DNA of 64,000 bases from an uncultured Rhodocyclaceae bacterium (GCA_934271525.1 CAKQRL010000008.1:10852-74851); one strand, 5' to 3'. Shown: positions 36,330 to 46,099, counted from the stretch's first letter. The notes: generated by a model from the sequence alone, not told the origin. Program-made: numbers and translations.

Positions 36330-37499
36330 GTGAAAGCCTTGTTTTTTTTATCCCTTTTTATTGTTTCAAATGGCGTTGTTGCGCAAGATTTGCCGCAACC
36401 AGAACGCTTTGACGATTTGCGCCTTGAAATTCAAGCGCCATCCAGTGAAGTTGCCCAATCGCAGGAACGCTTGGAAAACCTGCGCCGTGAAATTCAAAAA
36501 ACAAGCGAACTTTTAAAATTAAAAGAATCCGCCCAAAATGATGCCGCCTTTGCCGTTAAAGAATCCCAAAAAGCGCAAAAACAACTGCAAAAAGAAATTG
36601 CTGATTTAAATGGCGAGCGCAATTCATTGGTTAAATCAACCAACGCCATTTCACGTGAAATGAAACAAGGCGAAAAAACTTATCGCCTGCGCAAAAAGCA
36701 GTTGTCTGATTTGGTTGCCGCGCAATATTTGGCAGGAACGCCGAATTATTTGGCAATGATTTTTAAAGGTTCTTCGCCCAATTCTGCCGCGCGCCTGCAC
36801 GCTTATTGGCAAGAATTAAGCGGCGCGCACACGGCAGCAATATCAGAAATTAAAGCGGGCATTCAAAAACAAGAAGATTTGGCGAATAATTTGGATAAGG
36901 AAAAAAACCGACTAAACGATTTGGAAAAAGATTTGCGCCAAAAAGAAGATGCCATTAAAGAAGAAAAAAAATCGCGCGAAGCGCTCTTAAAACGCATCAA
37001 AAATGAAGTGGCAGACCACCAAAAAACCATTGCCAAATTAAAACGCGATGAAAAAAATTTAAGCAATCTTTTAAATCGTCTGCAAAAATTCTCATCCCCT
37101 GCGCCCGCAGCCAAATTTGCCAAAGGGCAGTTGATTTGGCCATTGAACGGCAGAATTGAAGGTCGCTTTGGGCAAGAAAAATTAGAAGGCAGCACTTGGC
37201 AAGGCGTTTTTATTCATAGCCCGCAAGGCACGCCTGTGAAAGCGGCAGCACCCGGCCAAGTGGTTTTTGCCGATTGGTTGCGCGGCTTCGGAATGTTGGT
37301 GATTGTGGATCACGGTTCGTCCTATTTGTCTATTTACGCACACAACGATGAAATTTTGCGCGATGTGGGCGATAACGTCACGCAAGGTGAAACCATCGCT
37401 TATTCTGGTCAAAACGTAGAAAATGCGCAATCGGGCGTATACTTTGAAATTCGCCACCAAGGCAAACCGATGGATCCTTTTTTGTGGATAAAAAAATGA
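36330..37499 (+). CDS. envC: EnvC-like murein hydrolase activator, M23/LytM domain
   Basis: The protein has 389 residues from GTG 36330, which opens a signal peptide (MKALFFLSLFIVSNGVVAQ); the frame extends upstream into pgpA but that is not credible. Two long coiled-coil stretches (about 45-115 and 175-250) precede a C-terminal LytM domain: GRIEGRFGQE, IHSPQGTPVKAAAPGQVVFAD, VDHGSSYLSIYAHN and YFEIRHQGKPMDP. The zinc-ligand His of active M23 enzymes is not seen in the first motif, as in EnvC, so it probably activates amidases at the septum rather than cutting peptidoglycan. It overlaps ctpA by ATGA. Confidence 0.87.
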   Translation: MKALFFLSLFIVSNGVVAQDLPQPERFDDLRLEIQAPSSEVAQSQERLENLRREIQKTSELLKLKESAQNDAAFAVKESQKAQKQLQKEIADLNGERNSLVKSTNAISREMKQGEKTYRLRKKQLSDLVAAQYLAGTPNYLAMIFKGSSPNSAARLHAYWQELSGAHTAAISEIKAGIQKQEDLANNLDKEKNRLNDLEKDLRQKEDAIKEEKKSREALLKRIKNEVADHQKTIAKLKRDEKNLSNLLNRLQKFSSPAPAAKFAKGQLIWPLNGRIEGRFGQEKLEGSTWQGVFIHSPQGTPVKAAAPGQVVFADWLRGFGMLVIVDHGSSYLSIYAHNDEILRDVGDNVTQGETIAYSGQNVENAQSGVYFEIRHQGKPMDPFLWIKK

Positions 37500-38827
37500 A
37501 GAAATTAAATATTGTTATTGTTGGTTGTTTGTTAAGTTTTAACACTTTTGCCGCATCACCCAAAACGCAAACGGGCTTGCCGATTGAAGAATTGCGCACT
37601 TTTGCAGAGGTTTACAACACCGTCAAGCAAGGCTATGTGGAGCCTGTGTCGGATAAAGAAATGTTGTCCAACGCCATTTCGGGAATGTTATCCAAACTTG
37701 ACCCGCACTCGTCTTATTTGGATAGCGATGCGTTTAAAGATTTGCAAGAAACAACCCAAGGCGAATTTGGCGGCTTGGGCATTGAAGTGATGATGGAAGA
37801 AGGCTTGGTGAAGGTGATATCGCCCATTGAAGATTCGCCTGCCTTTAAAGCGGGCGTGCAATCGGGGGATTTGATTTACAAAATCAATGAGGAATCGGTC
37901 AAAGATATGACCTTTTTAGAAGCCGTCAAAAAAATGCGTGGCAAACCGAATACCAAGGTCAAAATCAGCATTTTGCGAAAATCCGCCGAGCAACCTGTGA
38001 ATTTGGAATTGACTCGCGAAATCATCCATGTAAAAAGCGTGAAATCCAAAATGGTAGAGCCGCACTACGCGTGGGTGCGCATCACGCAATTCCAAGAAAA
38101 TACGTTAAGCGATTTGGTCACGCATTTAACACGTTTATCGCGCGAGTCGGAACTCAAAGGTCTGTTATTAGATTTGCGCAATGACCCGGGCGGCTTGTTG
38201 AATGCGGCAATCGGTGTTTCTAGCGTATTTTTGGATAAAGGCGTGAAAATTGTGTCAACCGATGGCAGAACCATTGATTCTCGCCAAGAGTTTTTTGCCA
38301 ACGCCAAATATTATTTGGGACCTTTTGACAAAGACCCGATTGTGAACTTACCGCCTTATATCCGCAAAGTGAAAATGGTGGTGTTGGTCAATAGCGGTTC
38401 GGCTTCGGCTTCTGAAATTGTTGCTGGCGCACTGCAAGATTACAAACGCGCACAAATTGTTGGCACCACAACCTTTGGCAAAGGTTCGGTGCAAACCATT
38501 TTGCCTTTGCCGAACAACACGGGAATTAAACTTACCACGGCGCGCTATTACACGCCTTTGGGGCGCTCCATTCAAGCCAAAGGCATTGTGCCAGATGTGG
38601 TAATTGAAGAAACCGCCAAAGGCACGGGTTTGCGTTTAAGAGAAAGTGATTTAGAACGCCATTTGCCGAACAAAAAAGAAGCAGAAGCGCCGAAAATGGA
38701 TTTGCAAAAAGGCAAAAATAAAGAAGCCGATGATGCCATTTTGCGCCTAGAATTTGGTAGCAAAGATGATTATCAATTCCAAGAAGCCTTGGCGCTTTTA
38801 AAAGGCGAAAAACGATACCAAAGGTGA
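37496..38827 (+). CDS. ctpA: Carboxy-terminal processing protease (S41 family)
   Basis: The protein has 443 residues from ATG 37496, overlapping the envC stop; a GTG 12 bases upstream is less likely. A signal peptide (MKKLNIVIVGCLLSFNTFA) is followed by a PDZ domain (about 75-160, GLGIEVMMEEGLVKVI). The S41 core shows LRNDPGGLLNAA, the nucleophile Ser in NSGSASASEIVAGAL and the Lys in TFGKGSVQT. Periplasmic enzymes of this kind trim cell-wall hydrolases and other envelope proteins; pairing with EnvC is common in Proteobacteria. Confidence 0.94.
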   Translation: MKKLNIVIVGCLLSFNTFAASPKTQTGLPIEELRTFAEVYNTVKQGYVEPVSDKEMLSNAISGMLSKLDPHSSYLDSDAFKDLQETTQGEFGGLGIEVMMEEGLVKVISPIEDSPAFKAGVQSGDLIYKINEESVKDMTFLEAVKKMRGKPNTKVKISILRKSAEQPVNLELTREIIHVKSVKSKMVEPHYAWVRITQFQENTLSDLVTHLTRLSRESELKGLLLDLRNDPGGLLNAAIGVSSVFLDKGVKIVSTDGRTIDSRQEFFANAKYYLGPFDKDPIVNLPPYIRKVKMVVLVNSGSASASEIVAGALQDYKRAQIVGTTTFGKGSVQTILPLPNNTGIKLTTARYYTPLGRSIQAKGIVPDVVIEETAKGTGLRLRESDLERHLPNKKEAEAPKMDLQKGKNKEADDAILRLEFGSKDDYQFQEALALLKGEKRYQR

Positions 38828-38833
38828 AACAAA

Positions 38834-39205
38834 ATGTCGGATGCCCCTGCCATACTGAAAACGCGCGAAATTGTTTTTTTGAATTTATTGCCCGCGCAGG
38901 CGGAGGATGCCATCAAAACTCTTGCTGATTTTTCGCCCAAAATTCGCGCGCAAATCAAGGAAAATCGCACGCTGGGCGTGGAATATAACCTGCGCGAACA
39001 CACGCTCATGGAAATAGAAACCTTGTTGTTGCGCCATGGTTTTTTGTTGGAACACACTTTTTGGGTGCGCACCAACAGGGCGCTGATTTATTACGCGGAA
39101 GAAATTGAACGCCACAACCTAGATGCACCACCGCCCAAACTCAAACGCATTCCTGAAATTGCCTTTGTGCAGGTTTTTAAAAAGCGCAAAAATAAGAATA
39201 AATAA
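38834..39205 (+). CDS. Conserved-looking small protein of unknown function
   Basis: This 123-residue soluble protein starts 6 bases after ctpA, with AAGGTG upstream. The middle (TLGVEYNLREHTLMEIETLLLRHGFLLE, here abbreviated to its ends TLGVEYNL and LRHGFLLE) suggests alternating strands and helices as in a ferredoxin-like fold. The C-terminus is strongly basic (KKRKNKNK). Codon use matches its neighbours. No family recognised. Confidence 0.6.
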   Translation: MSDAPAILKTREIVFLNLLPAQAEDAIKTLADFSPKIRAQIKENRTLGVEYNLREHTLMEIETLLLRHGFLLEHTFWVRTNRALIYYAEEIERHNLDAPPPKLKRIPEIAFVQVFKKRKNKNK

Positions 39206-39222
39206 ACTTGTTTTTAAAAAAT

Positions 39223-39270
39223 CCACGGTCAACGCAAATTTTTTTCAAAAAAACTTTTTGTTTACCGTGG
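39223..39270. repeat. Inverted GTTKACCGTGG pair, 48 bp
   Basis: Both arms are perfect with a T7-C-A7 spacer. It lies between the 38834 gene and the GspE-type ATPase gene on the same strand. Confidence 0.9.
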
Positions 39271-39300
39271 ATTTTCATAAAATTTCTTCTTTTGTTGCGC

Positions 39301-41022
39301 ATGGCTTGGTCTATGAACGATTTAGGGGATTTTTTATTAAAACACGGCCTTATCTCCTCCGACCAACTGCACGCCGCTCAAAAAGAATGCACCATCTCTG
39401 GCAAAGATTTTGAAGCCGTTTTATCCAACATGGGCTTGGTTAGCGATGAAACGCTGCGCGCCGCACAAGCGCATACGCTCGGCATTGAAAGTGTTAATTT
39501 GGAAGAAACAGCCATTCAGCCCGAAGCCTTAAACCTTATTCCCCGTGAAAAAGCATCTGCTTGGCAAGTAATGCCCTTGGCATTTGGCGAACTCCCCGAT
39601 TCTTGCACCTTAACCTTGGCGATGACCCAAACCGACAACATTGTGTTGTTGGATGCCATCACGCACGATTTGGAATCAAACTTTCAAAAACCTTGCCATT
39701 TGCGTGTGTTTTTTGCACCCAACGCCGACATAGAAAAAGCCATCGCCGAACATTACGGCAACGCACTTTCCATTGACCAACTTTTAAAAGACTTGGAAAG
39801 TGCGCTAAATAGCGAATCAACCATTGTTCATTTGGTTGATGCCTTTTTGATTGACGCCGTTTTCAAAGGCGCTTCCGACATTCATTTTGAGCCAGAAGCC
39901 GGTTTTTTGCGCATACGCTACCGCATTGACGGTTTATTAGAATCTGTAAAAGTTTTGCATTTGAGCCATTGGAAAAATATGGCGGTGCGTTTAAAAGTTT
40001 TGGCCAATATGGATATTGCCGAAAACCGCGATGCGCAAGATGGCAGAATGACAAGAAATGTTTTAGGCCGCGCCGTTGATTTTCGCATCTCCATTCTGCC
40101 AACCTTGCATGGCGAAAATATGGTTTTGCGCGTTTTAGACCGCAGCAAAAGTGTGATGGCGTTTGCCGACTTGGGATTAGACAAGCGCCAGACTTCAAAC
40201 ATTTTTCGTTTGCTAAACAAACCTGCGGGCATTGTGCTTGTGGCGGGGCCTACGGGTTGCGGCAAAACAACAACCTTGTATTCCTTGCTTTCATACATTC
40301 ACAACGAACACATTCACGTGATGACCTTGGAAGATCCAGTGGAATATCCAATGCCGTTTTTTCGGCAGTTGAATGTGGAAGAAACAAAGTTGGATTTTGT
40401 CAGTGGCGTGCGGGCAATGTTGCGGCACGACCCGGATGTGATTTTAATCGGCGAAATTCGCGACAATGAAACCGCACAAATGGCGTTTCGCGCCGCAATG
40501 ACGGGGCATCAGGTGTTTTCAACCTTGCACAGCAACTCGGCTTTGGCGGCATTGCCACGCCTTTTTGATTTAAAAGTGCCTGCCGACATTTTGGCAACAC
40601 ATTTGAACGGCATCATCGCACAACGCTTGGTGCGCCAACTCTGCCCTTTTTGTAAAAAAGGAAAAACAGTTGGCGCGACACTTGCCAAAGCATTGAATGA
40701 CGCACAAAACGCCGTGCATTTTGCGCCCGACTCAGAAATTTTCACGGCGCAAGGCTGCGCCAAATGCCGCAAGGGTTACGCTTCACGCTTGGCGATTATG
40801 GAGATTTTAACGATGAACGATGCCTTAGAATCTGCCATTTTTGAAAGGAAATCTCGGCAAAGTTTAGCCCAAATAGCCACTGAATCGGGTTTTACCACAT
40901 TGATTGAAGACGGTTTCAAACAAGTTTTACTCGGCAAAACCACTTTATCCGAACTCACCCGAGTTTTGGACTTGGGCTTTTTGGGAGATGAAATAATGGA
41001 AGTGATTTTGGGTGAGTTTTGA
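39301..41022 (+). CDS. GspE/PilB/MshE-type secretion ATPase
   Basis: The protein has 573 residues from ATG 39301; ATG 39313 is equally possible, and upstream codons to 39208 belong to the repeat element. The N-terminal part (LGDFLLKHGLISSDQL) is a MshE/GspE N domain. The ATPase core has Walker A GPTGCGKTTTLYS, the Asp/His boxes ending in LIGEIRDNETAQ and STLHSNSA, and a zinc site (CPFCKKG and CAKCRKGY). It powers assembly of type IV pili or a type II secretion pseudopilus. No pilin, pilC or pilD lies nearby; the secretin and TPR genes at 55008-57228 are likely partners. Confidence 0.9.
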   Translation: MAWSMNDLGDFLLKHGLISSDQLHAAQKECTISGKDFEAVLSNMGLVSDETLRAAQAHTLGIESVNLEETAIQPEALNLIPREKASAWQVMPLAFGELPDSCTLTLAMTQTDNIVLLDAITHDLESNFQKPCHLRVFFAPNADIEKAIAEHYGNALSIDQLLKDLESALNSESTIVHLVDAFLIDAVFKGASDIHFEPEAGFLRIRYRIDGLLESVKVLHLSHWKNMAVRLKVLANMDIAENRDAQDGRMTRNVLGRAVDFRISILPTLHGENMVLRVLDRSKSVMAFADLGLDKRQTSNIFRLLNKPAGIVLVAGPTGCGKTTTLYSLLSYIHNEHIHVMTLEDPVEYPMPFFRQLNVEETKLDFVSGVRAMLRHDPDVILIGEIRDNETAQMAFRAAMTGHQVFSTLHSNSALAALPRLFDLKVPADILATHLNGIIAQRLVRQLCPFCKKGKTVGATLAKALNDAQNAVHFAPDSEIFTAQGCAKCRKGYASRLAIMEILTMNDALESAIFERKSRQSLAQIATESGFTTLIEDGFKQVLLGKTTLSELTRVLDLGFLGDEIMEVILGEF

Positions 41023-41042
41023 AACTTTAAAAATCTAAAAAT

Positions 41043-41091
41043 CCACGGTCAACCGATTCTTTTTTTCAAAAAAATTCAAGGTTCACCGTGG
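41043..41091. repeat. Inverted GTTKACCGTGG pair, 49 bp, next to ahcY promoter
   Basis: The left arm is perfect and the right arm is the GTTCACC variant. TTCACC of the right arm sits 18 bases before a perfect TATAAT. Confidence 0.85.
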
Positions 41092-41111
41092 ATTTTTGTT
41101 TTTGTTATAAT
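41082..41111 (+). promoter_or_regulatory. Putative ahcY promoter
   Basis: A perfect -10 TATAAT (41106-41111) lies 18 bases after TTCACC (41082-41087), which belongs to the repeat arm. The riboswitch begins about 10 bases downstream. Confidence 0.6.
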
Positions 41112-41121
41112 TTTGCGCTTT

Positions 41122-41207
41122 GCGAGGGGCGTTGCAGGATTTTTTCTCAGGCTCGCTAAACGACGCTCACTGTTTAACCTACGGGCTAACCGAGGCAACG
41201 GTGCTCG
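41122..41207 (+). ncRNA. S-adenosylhomocysteine riboswitch
   Basis: The conserved blocks GCGAGGGGCGTTGCAGG, CAGGCTCGCTAAACGACGCTC and GAGGCAACGGTGCTCG (each shortened or quoted at most to 20 bases: the second runs 41149-41168) occur in order. The outer stem pairs GCGAG with the terminal CTCG. The aptamer binds SAH and turns on genes that remove it. It stands directly before ahcY, its classic target, about 22 bases from the start codon. Confidence 0.93.
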
Positions 41208-41229
41208 TTTTTTATTTGGAGAAATAATC

Positions 41230-42618
41230 ATGCAAGACTTTGTTGTTGCCGACTTGTCCCTTGCCGATTGGGGCAAAAAAGAAATCAAAATCGCCGAAAC
41301 CGAAATGCCGGGTTTGATGGCCATTCGCCAAGAATTTGCCAGCGCCCAACCTTTAAAAGGCGCACGCATTGCGGGTTCCTTACATATGACCATCCAAACT
41401 GCGGTTTTAATTGAAACCTTAAAAGCATTGGGCGCCGAGGTGCGCTGGGCATCTTGCAATATCTTTTCCACGCAAGACCACGCCGCCGCCGCCATTGCCG
41501 CACAAAATATTCCCGTTTTTGCCGTTAAAGGCGAAAGTTTGAAAGAATATTGGGAATACACGCACCAAATTTTTGAATGGGGCGATACGTTTGCCAATAT
41601 GATTTTGGACGATGGCGGTGATGCCACGCTTTTGTTGCATTTGGGCGAAAAGGCTGAGAGCAACCCACAAGTGTTGGAAAATCCGCAAAATGAAGAAGAA
41701 ATTGCCCTTTTTGAAGCCATTAAAACGCATTTGGCAAAAGACAACCATTGGTATTCCAAACGCATTCAAGCAATTAAAGGTGTAACCGAAGAAACCACAA
41801 CCGGCGTGCATCGTTTGTATCAAATGTTTGAAAAAGGGGAATTAAAATTCCCGGCAATCAATGTGAATGATTCGGTAACCAAATCCAAGTTTGATAATTT
41901 ATACGGCTGCCGTGAATCGTTGGTCGATGGCATCAAACGCGCAACCGATGTGATGATGGCGGGCAAAATTGCCGTGGTTTGTGGTTATGGCGATGTGGGC
42001 AAAGGCTCCGCCCAAGCCTTGCGTGCATTGGCTGCGCAAGTTTGGGTAACCGAGGTTGACCCCATTTGCGCGCTCCAAGCCGCAATGGAAGGTTACCGCG
42101 TGACCACCATGGAAGAAGCCGCGCCTTATGCGGATATTTTTGTAACCTGCACCGGCAATTTTCACGTGATTACGCACGCACATATGGCGGCGATGAAAAA
42201 TGAAGCCATTGTGTGCAACATTGGGCATTTTGATAGCGAAATTGACATTGCTTCTTTGGAACAATACCAATGGGAAGAAATCAAACCGCAAGTCGACCAT
42301 GTGATTTTCCCCGATGGTAAACGTTTGATTTTGTTGGCAAAAGGACGTTTGGTGAATTTGGGTTGCGCCACTGGTCATCCTTCTTATGTGATGAGTTCAA
42401 GTTTTGCCAATCAAGTGTTGGCGCAAATTGAATTGTTCCAAAAAACAACCGATTATCCTTTGGGCGTTTATACCTTGCCCAAACATTTGGATGAAAAAGT
42501 GGCGCGTTTGCAATTAACGCGGTTGAATGCCAAGTTAACAACTTTAACGCCCGAACAAGCCGCTTATATCAACGTGCCAGTGGAAGGTCCTTACAAATCG
42601 GAACATTACCGTTATTAA
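41230..42618 (+). CDS. ahcY: Adenosylhomocysteinase
   Basis: The protein has 462 residues from ATG 41230 (TTTGGAG upstream); the frame extends through the riboswitch but is not translated there. It splits SAH into adenosine and homocysteine, keeping methylation running. [47 protein letters not shown] (without its final residues) and the NAD loop [14 protein letters not shown] are conserved; the C-terminus PYKSEHYRY is diagnostic. It forms a methionine-cycle group with metF downstream and metE elsewhere in the window. Confidence 0.97.
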   Translation: MQDFVVADLSLADWGKKEIKIAETEMPGLMAIRQEFASAQPLKGARIAGSLHMTIQTAVLIETLKALGAEVRWASCNIFSTQDHAAAAIAAQNIPVFAVKGESLKEYWEYTHQIFEWGDTFANMILDDGGDATLLLHLGEKAESNPQVLENPQNEEEIALFEAIKTHLAKDNHWYSKRIQAIKGVTEETTTGVHRLYQMFEKGELKFPAINVNDSVTKSKFDNLYGCRESLVDGIKRATDVMMAGKIAVVCGYGDVGKGSAQALRALAAQVWVTEVDPICALQAAMEGYRVTTMEEAAPYADIFVTCTGNFHVITHAHMAAMKNEAIVCNIGHFDSEIDIASLEQYQWEEIKPQVDHVIFPDGKRLILLAKGRLVNLGCATGHPSYVMSSSFANQVLAQIELFQKTTDYPLGVYTLPKHLDEKVARLQLTRLNAKLTTLTPEQAAYINVPVEGPYKSEHYRY

Positions 42619-42619
42619 A

Positions 42620-42979
42620 ATGCGCAACATTTTTCTGCCGTTCTTGTTGATTCTTACTACTGCTTGCGCCACGCCCGAATTTAAAATGGTGGAAAACGAA
42701 TGCACTATTCTTGCGTTTCAACAATACCCGCGCGCTATTGCCCGCGTTTTGACGCAACGCACCGATTGGGTAGAAGTCTATGACGGCTCAATGCACTGCG
42801 AATCTCGCCACCACAAAGGGCGCAGTTTTCAGCATTGTTTCCCGGGCACGGCGATGGTCGCGCAAACCACACCGGTTTATGACGATGTGGATTTGAACGC
42901 CACGCCGCGCCGCGCTTACATTGAAAACTGCACGGCAGAAAAATGTTTAACACAATACGGCAATGCTGCATGTAAATAA
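42620..42979 (+). CDS. Predicted small lipoprotein, cysteine-rich
   Basis: The 119-residue product has a signal peptide with lipobox LTTAC (Cys16). Six further Cys are spread through the mature chain (for example NECTI, MHCES, QHCF, ENCTAEKC, AACK), suggesting disulfides in the periplasm. It starts 1 base after ahcY, with no ribosome site of its own, so it is coupled to ahcY. No family recognised. Confidence 0.7.
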   Translation: MRNIFLPFLLILTTACATPEFKMVENECTILAFQQYPRAIARVLTQRTDWVEVYDGSMHCESRHHKGRSFQHCFPGTAMVAQTTPVYDDVDLNATPRRAYIENCTAEKCLTQYGNAACK

Positions 42980-43001
42980 AGCACCGTAAAATCGCAAAAA
43001 T

Positions 43002-43012
43002 CCACGGTAAAC
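43002..43012 (-). repeat. Single CCACGGTAAAC motif upstream of metF
   Basis: A perfect arm with the following T7-G-A7 tract but no second arm, ending just before the metF ribosome region. Confidence 0.85.
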
Positions 43013-43042
43013 CGATAATTTTTTTGAAAAAAAGGATTTTTT

Positions 43043-43882
43043 ATGCATTTTTCTGTTGAGTTTTTCCCCACGCAAACGCAAACGGGCTCTGCGCGCTTGA
43101 AGTTGGAACGCGATGAATTGGCGGCTTTAAAACCTGATTTTTTTTCGGTTACCTACGGCGCGGGCGGCACCACGCGCGGGCGCACGTTTTCGCTGATTAA
43201 AGAAATCGCGCTTGAAAAACACAATGCCGTGCCGCATTTGTCGTGCATTGGCGCATCTGAAGAAAGCCTGTTGTCGCTATTGACGGCATACCAAAAATTA
43301 GGCGTCAACCAACTTGTTGCTTTGCGCGGCGATTTACCATCGGGTATGGCTTATGCGAGCGAATTTCGTTACGCCATTGATTTGATGCATTTGGTCAAAA
43401 AACATTTTGGCAACGAATTTGCGCTGATTGTTGCCGCTTATCCGGAATATCACCCCGAAGCCCAATCGCCTGATGCTGACTTGAACGCCTTTGTAACCAA
43501 GGCAAAAGCGGGAGCAACAAGTGCCATCACGCAATATTTTTTTAATGCCGATGCTTATTTTCATTTTGTGGAAGGCGCCACGCAAAACGGCGTAAACATT
43601 CCGATTATTCCGGGAATTATGCCGATTATGAGTTTTTCCAAACTCGCGCGATTTTCAGACAACTGCGGGGCAGAAATCCCACGTTGGATGCGCCGAAAAT
43701 TTGAGAGCTATTGTGATGATTTCGCATCCATTCGCGCTTTTGGTTTGGATGTGGTGACGATTCTTTGCGCCAAACTTTTAGAAGCAGGCGCCCCGGGACT
43801 GCATTTTTACAGCATGAACCAAGCGGATTTAATATTAGAAATCATCCAACGCCTCAAATCCGTTGGCCTTTGGAAACGTTAA
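43043..43882 (+). CDS. metF: Methylenetetrahydrofolate reductase
   Basis: This 279-residue FAD enzyme makes 5-methyl-THF, the methyl donor for MetE. SVEFFPTQT has the catalytic Glu; SVTYGAGGTTRGRT, CIGASEESL, ALRGDLP, TQYFFNADAYFHFVE and IIPGIMPI follow in the family order. AAAAGGATTT precedes the ATG. Confidence 0.96.
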   Translation: MHFSVEFFPTQTQTGSARLKLERDELAALKPDFFSVTYGAGGTTRGRTFSLIKEIALEKHNAVPHLSCIGASEESLLSLLTAYQKLGVNQLVALRGDLPSGMAYASEFRYAIDLMHLVKKHFGNEFALIVAAYPEYHPEAQSPDADLNAFVTKAKAGATSAITQYFFNADAYFHFVEGATQNGVNIPIIPGIMPIMSFSKLARFSDNCGAEIPRWMRRKFESYCDDFASIRAFGLDVVTILCAKLLEAGAPGLHFYSMNQADLILEIIQRLKSVGLWKR

Positions 43883-43902
43883 AAACTGCAAACCAAGCTT
43901 TT

Positions 43903-43952
43903 CCACGGTAAACAACGATTTTTTTTTGAAAAAAATTTGCCGTTGACCGTGG
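43903..43952. repeat. Inverted GTTKACCGTGG pair, 50 bp
   Basis: Both arms are perfect with a T7-GA-A7 type spacer, between convergent metF and the GtrII-like gene. Confidence 0.9.
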
Positions 43953-43958
43953 ATTTTT

Positions 43959-45697
43959 TTATTTTTCACCGGGTTCGCCCAATTTGACGATAACAAAATC
44001 GCCCATGTTTTTCACCGATCCATCGGCTGGGAATGCGGGCATAGTTTGGGATTCTTCTAATGCGCGTTTTTGCTGTTCGGATGTAGGCTGTTTAAAAGTC
44101 ACGCCCAATGCTTTGGCAAAATTGTGCAATTCGTTGGGCGTGGTGTATTGCCCTTCCCCCGTGGCATAGCGCGTTACAGGCTTGCCAATCAATTCCCATT
44201 CTGCTGCGGCATTAGTCAAGCGCAAGGGTGCGCCGCCCACAATCACCAAAGGCAAATCAGCAGCACCCGCTAGCGCTATGCGTTGCTCCACGTTGTTCAT
44301 CAACAACAAATCGTTTTGGAAACGCAAATCATCGGTGTATTGCAAACGCAACACCGCGTTGGCTTGGGACAATAAAACAAAGAGCATAAAAAAACCAGCC
44401 AAGATTTTGCTGCTATTTTTTGTTGGTAAAAAGTAAAAAATCAGCGCGAAATTTGCCGCAACCACAAAAGGAAATGGCATTTGGCTGCGTGCCGCAGGAA
44501 TGTTGGCGGCGTAAAAAATCAAGGCAAAGGCAGAAAGCTGCAACAAAACATACGCCATCCAAAACACCCAACGCGGGCGCGGCGCATAACGCAAACCAAC
44601 AATAAACAGCAAAGCAGAACCAAACAAAAAACCAACGCCATAACCCGCTGCGGCAGAGCGTCCGCCGCCCATAGCAGTGAAAAGCGCGTGAATCACCATT
44701 TGTTTGGCGCAAACAGCAACTGATGCTTTGCCCCAACAAAATTGGTTTTTGACGTAATCAAGACTTGCGCCCATGGCGCGGAAAATTATTTCATTAATTA
44801 AAAAACCGACCACAAAAACAATGGCGGCATAAAAAGCAAAACGCCACGCGTTTTTAATTTCTAAATAGCTTTGCGGGGAGGGGGGGGGGTTAGATGAATT
44901 AAAAAGAAAAAGATTGTGGCGGCAAAATAAACAAAAATTAAACTTTGATAAGTGGCAAGAATCCAAACAAATAACGGCACAACTCCAATTAAAAAGATGG
45001 AGCGTTTTATTTGCGCGATTTTATGAATTAAAAGCAATGCCAAAAATATTGAAACCAAGGCAAAAGAAACTTCTTTAATTTGCTGGTGAAAATAAAACTG
45101 CTCCATCCAAATAGGATGCACCATAAAAAGCACAAAAACAGTGCTGGAAAATGCAGAGCTGATTTTTCCGATTTTGTAGCTCAAATAGGCAAATAAAACC
45201 AAGGCTACGCCCAAAAACAAAAATGCCAAAACGCTGGAATAATAAGGGTTAAAAAAACCACCTTCAAAAATCAAGCGTGTTGCCATATCGCCAAATCGCC
45301 CCAAACCATAATGCACGGGCGGCGCTGGGGTTATGTTGATAAGCGTTTCGGTATCAATCCTGCCGTTTAAAACATAAAGTTGCCTGCCATAAATTAAAAC
45401 CAAACTTGCAAAACCTAATAAAAAAGACCAGCGATTTTTTAAAACAAAATCCAAAAAATGATTTAAAAATTGGGTGGAAAAAGAATAATTCTTTTTTGTT
45501 AAAAATAAAAATAAAAGAATACCTAATAACAATGGGGTTTTTGTTTGTAACCACGCATTCCAAGCGGGCATATTTAATTCACGATGCAAAAGTATTCCAA
45601 CTGTGTTTATTATTGCCAAACGCAAATCGGCAATCAAAATCAGCGCAATTAAAAAAGCAATTAAAAGAATAAAAAAGGATTTTTTCAAAATCAACAT
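43959..45697 (-). CDS. GtrII-like glucosyltransferase, phase-variable, currently frame-shifted off
   Basis: Two overlapping minus-strand frames form one polytopic protein of about 579 residues. The N-terminal part (45697-44861, 278 residues) ends HLTPPPPRKAI; the C-terminal part continues as PPSPQSYLEIKNAWRF in another frame. The break is a C10 run on the coding strand (44889-44880); C8 or C11 would join them. Many membrane helices, YGLGRFGDMATRL in an early periplasmic loop and the later AARSQMPFP fit the glucosyltransferase GtrII family, which adds glucose to O-antigen from a lipid carrier. The gene is AT-rich, mainly in the N-terminal half. As written, no full enzyme is made. Confidence 0.82.
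44880..44889. repeat. Poly-G10 (C10 on coding strand) slippage tract in gtrII-like gene (off)
   Basis: Ten G on the plus strand, flanked by GGGGA and TTAG; one added base restores the frame. Confidence 0.9.
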
Positions 45698-45716
45698 ATT
45701 TTTTCTTTCGTTAAAA

Positions 45717-45744
45717 GAAAAAAACCCGCTTTTAGCGGGTTTTG
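45717..45744 (-). terminator. Intrinsic terminator after the cold-shock gene
   Basis: On the minus strand AAAACCCGCT, a short loop and AGCGGGTTTT are followed by further T residues. Confidence 0.88.
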
Positions 45745-45758
45745 GGATTCAAAGAACG

Positions 45759-45965
45759 TCATTGCGATTTTTGTATATTAGATGCTTGTTTGCCTTTGGG
45801 GCCTTGCACCACCTCAAAAGTAACCTTCTCACCTTCCTTTAAAGTCTTAAAACCGTCCATATTGATGGCAGAAAAATGCGCAAACAAATCTTCCCCACCA
45901 TCCTCCGGAGTAATAAAACCAAAACCCTTGGAGTCGTTAAACCACTTGACAGTGCCTGTTGCCAT
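45759..45965 (-). CDS. Cold-shock domain protein (CspA family)
   Basis: This 68-residue protein is a nucleic-acid chaperone. RNP1 is KGFGFITP and RNP2 is DLFAHFSAI. The leader is A/T-rich and about 60 bases long from the predicted start site, which could hold the cold-responsive structure known for cspA, but none was proven here. AGGAAG precedes the ATG. Confidence 0.95.
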   Translation of the reverse strand: MATGTVKWFNDSKGFGFITPEDGGEDLFAHFSAINMDGFKTLKEGEKVTFEVVQGPKGKQASNIQKSQ

Positions 45966-46025
45966 AATTTTTACTTCCTAAAAAAACAAAAAAAATAACC
46001 GATCTCTCAATCAGCCGAGCCACGT

Positions 46026-46053
46026 TTTTAAAGTAGTTTGCGCAATGCGTCAA
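46026..46053 (-). promoter_or_regulatory. Putative cold-shock gene promoter
   Basis: TTGACG (46053-46048) and TTAAAA (46031-46026) are separated by 16 bases; it overlaps the divergent tpiA promoter. Confidence 0.5.
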
Positions 46054-46066
46054 GTTTTTTTACAAT
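46038..46066 (+). promoter_or_regulatory. Putative tpiA promoter
   Basis: TTGCGC (46038-46043) and TACAAT (46061-46066) are separated by 17 bases, 34 bases before the start codon. Confidence 0.55.
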
Positions 46067-46099
46067 GGCGAGTTTTTAAAGCGCAAAAAAGGAGAAACC

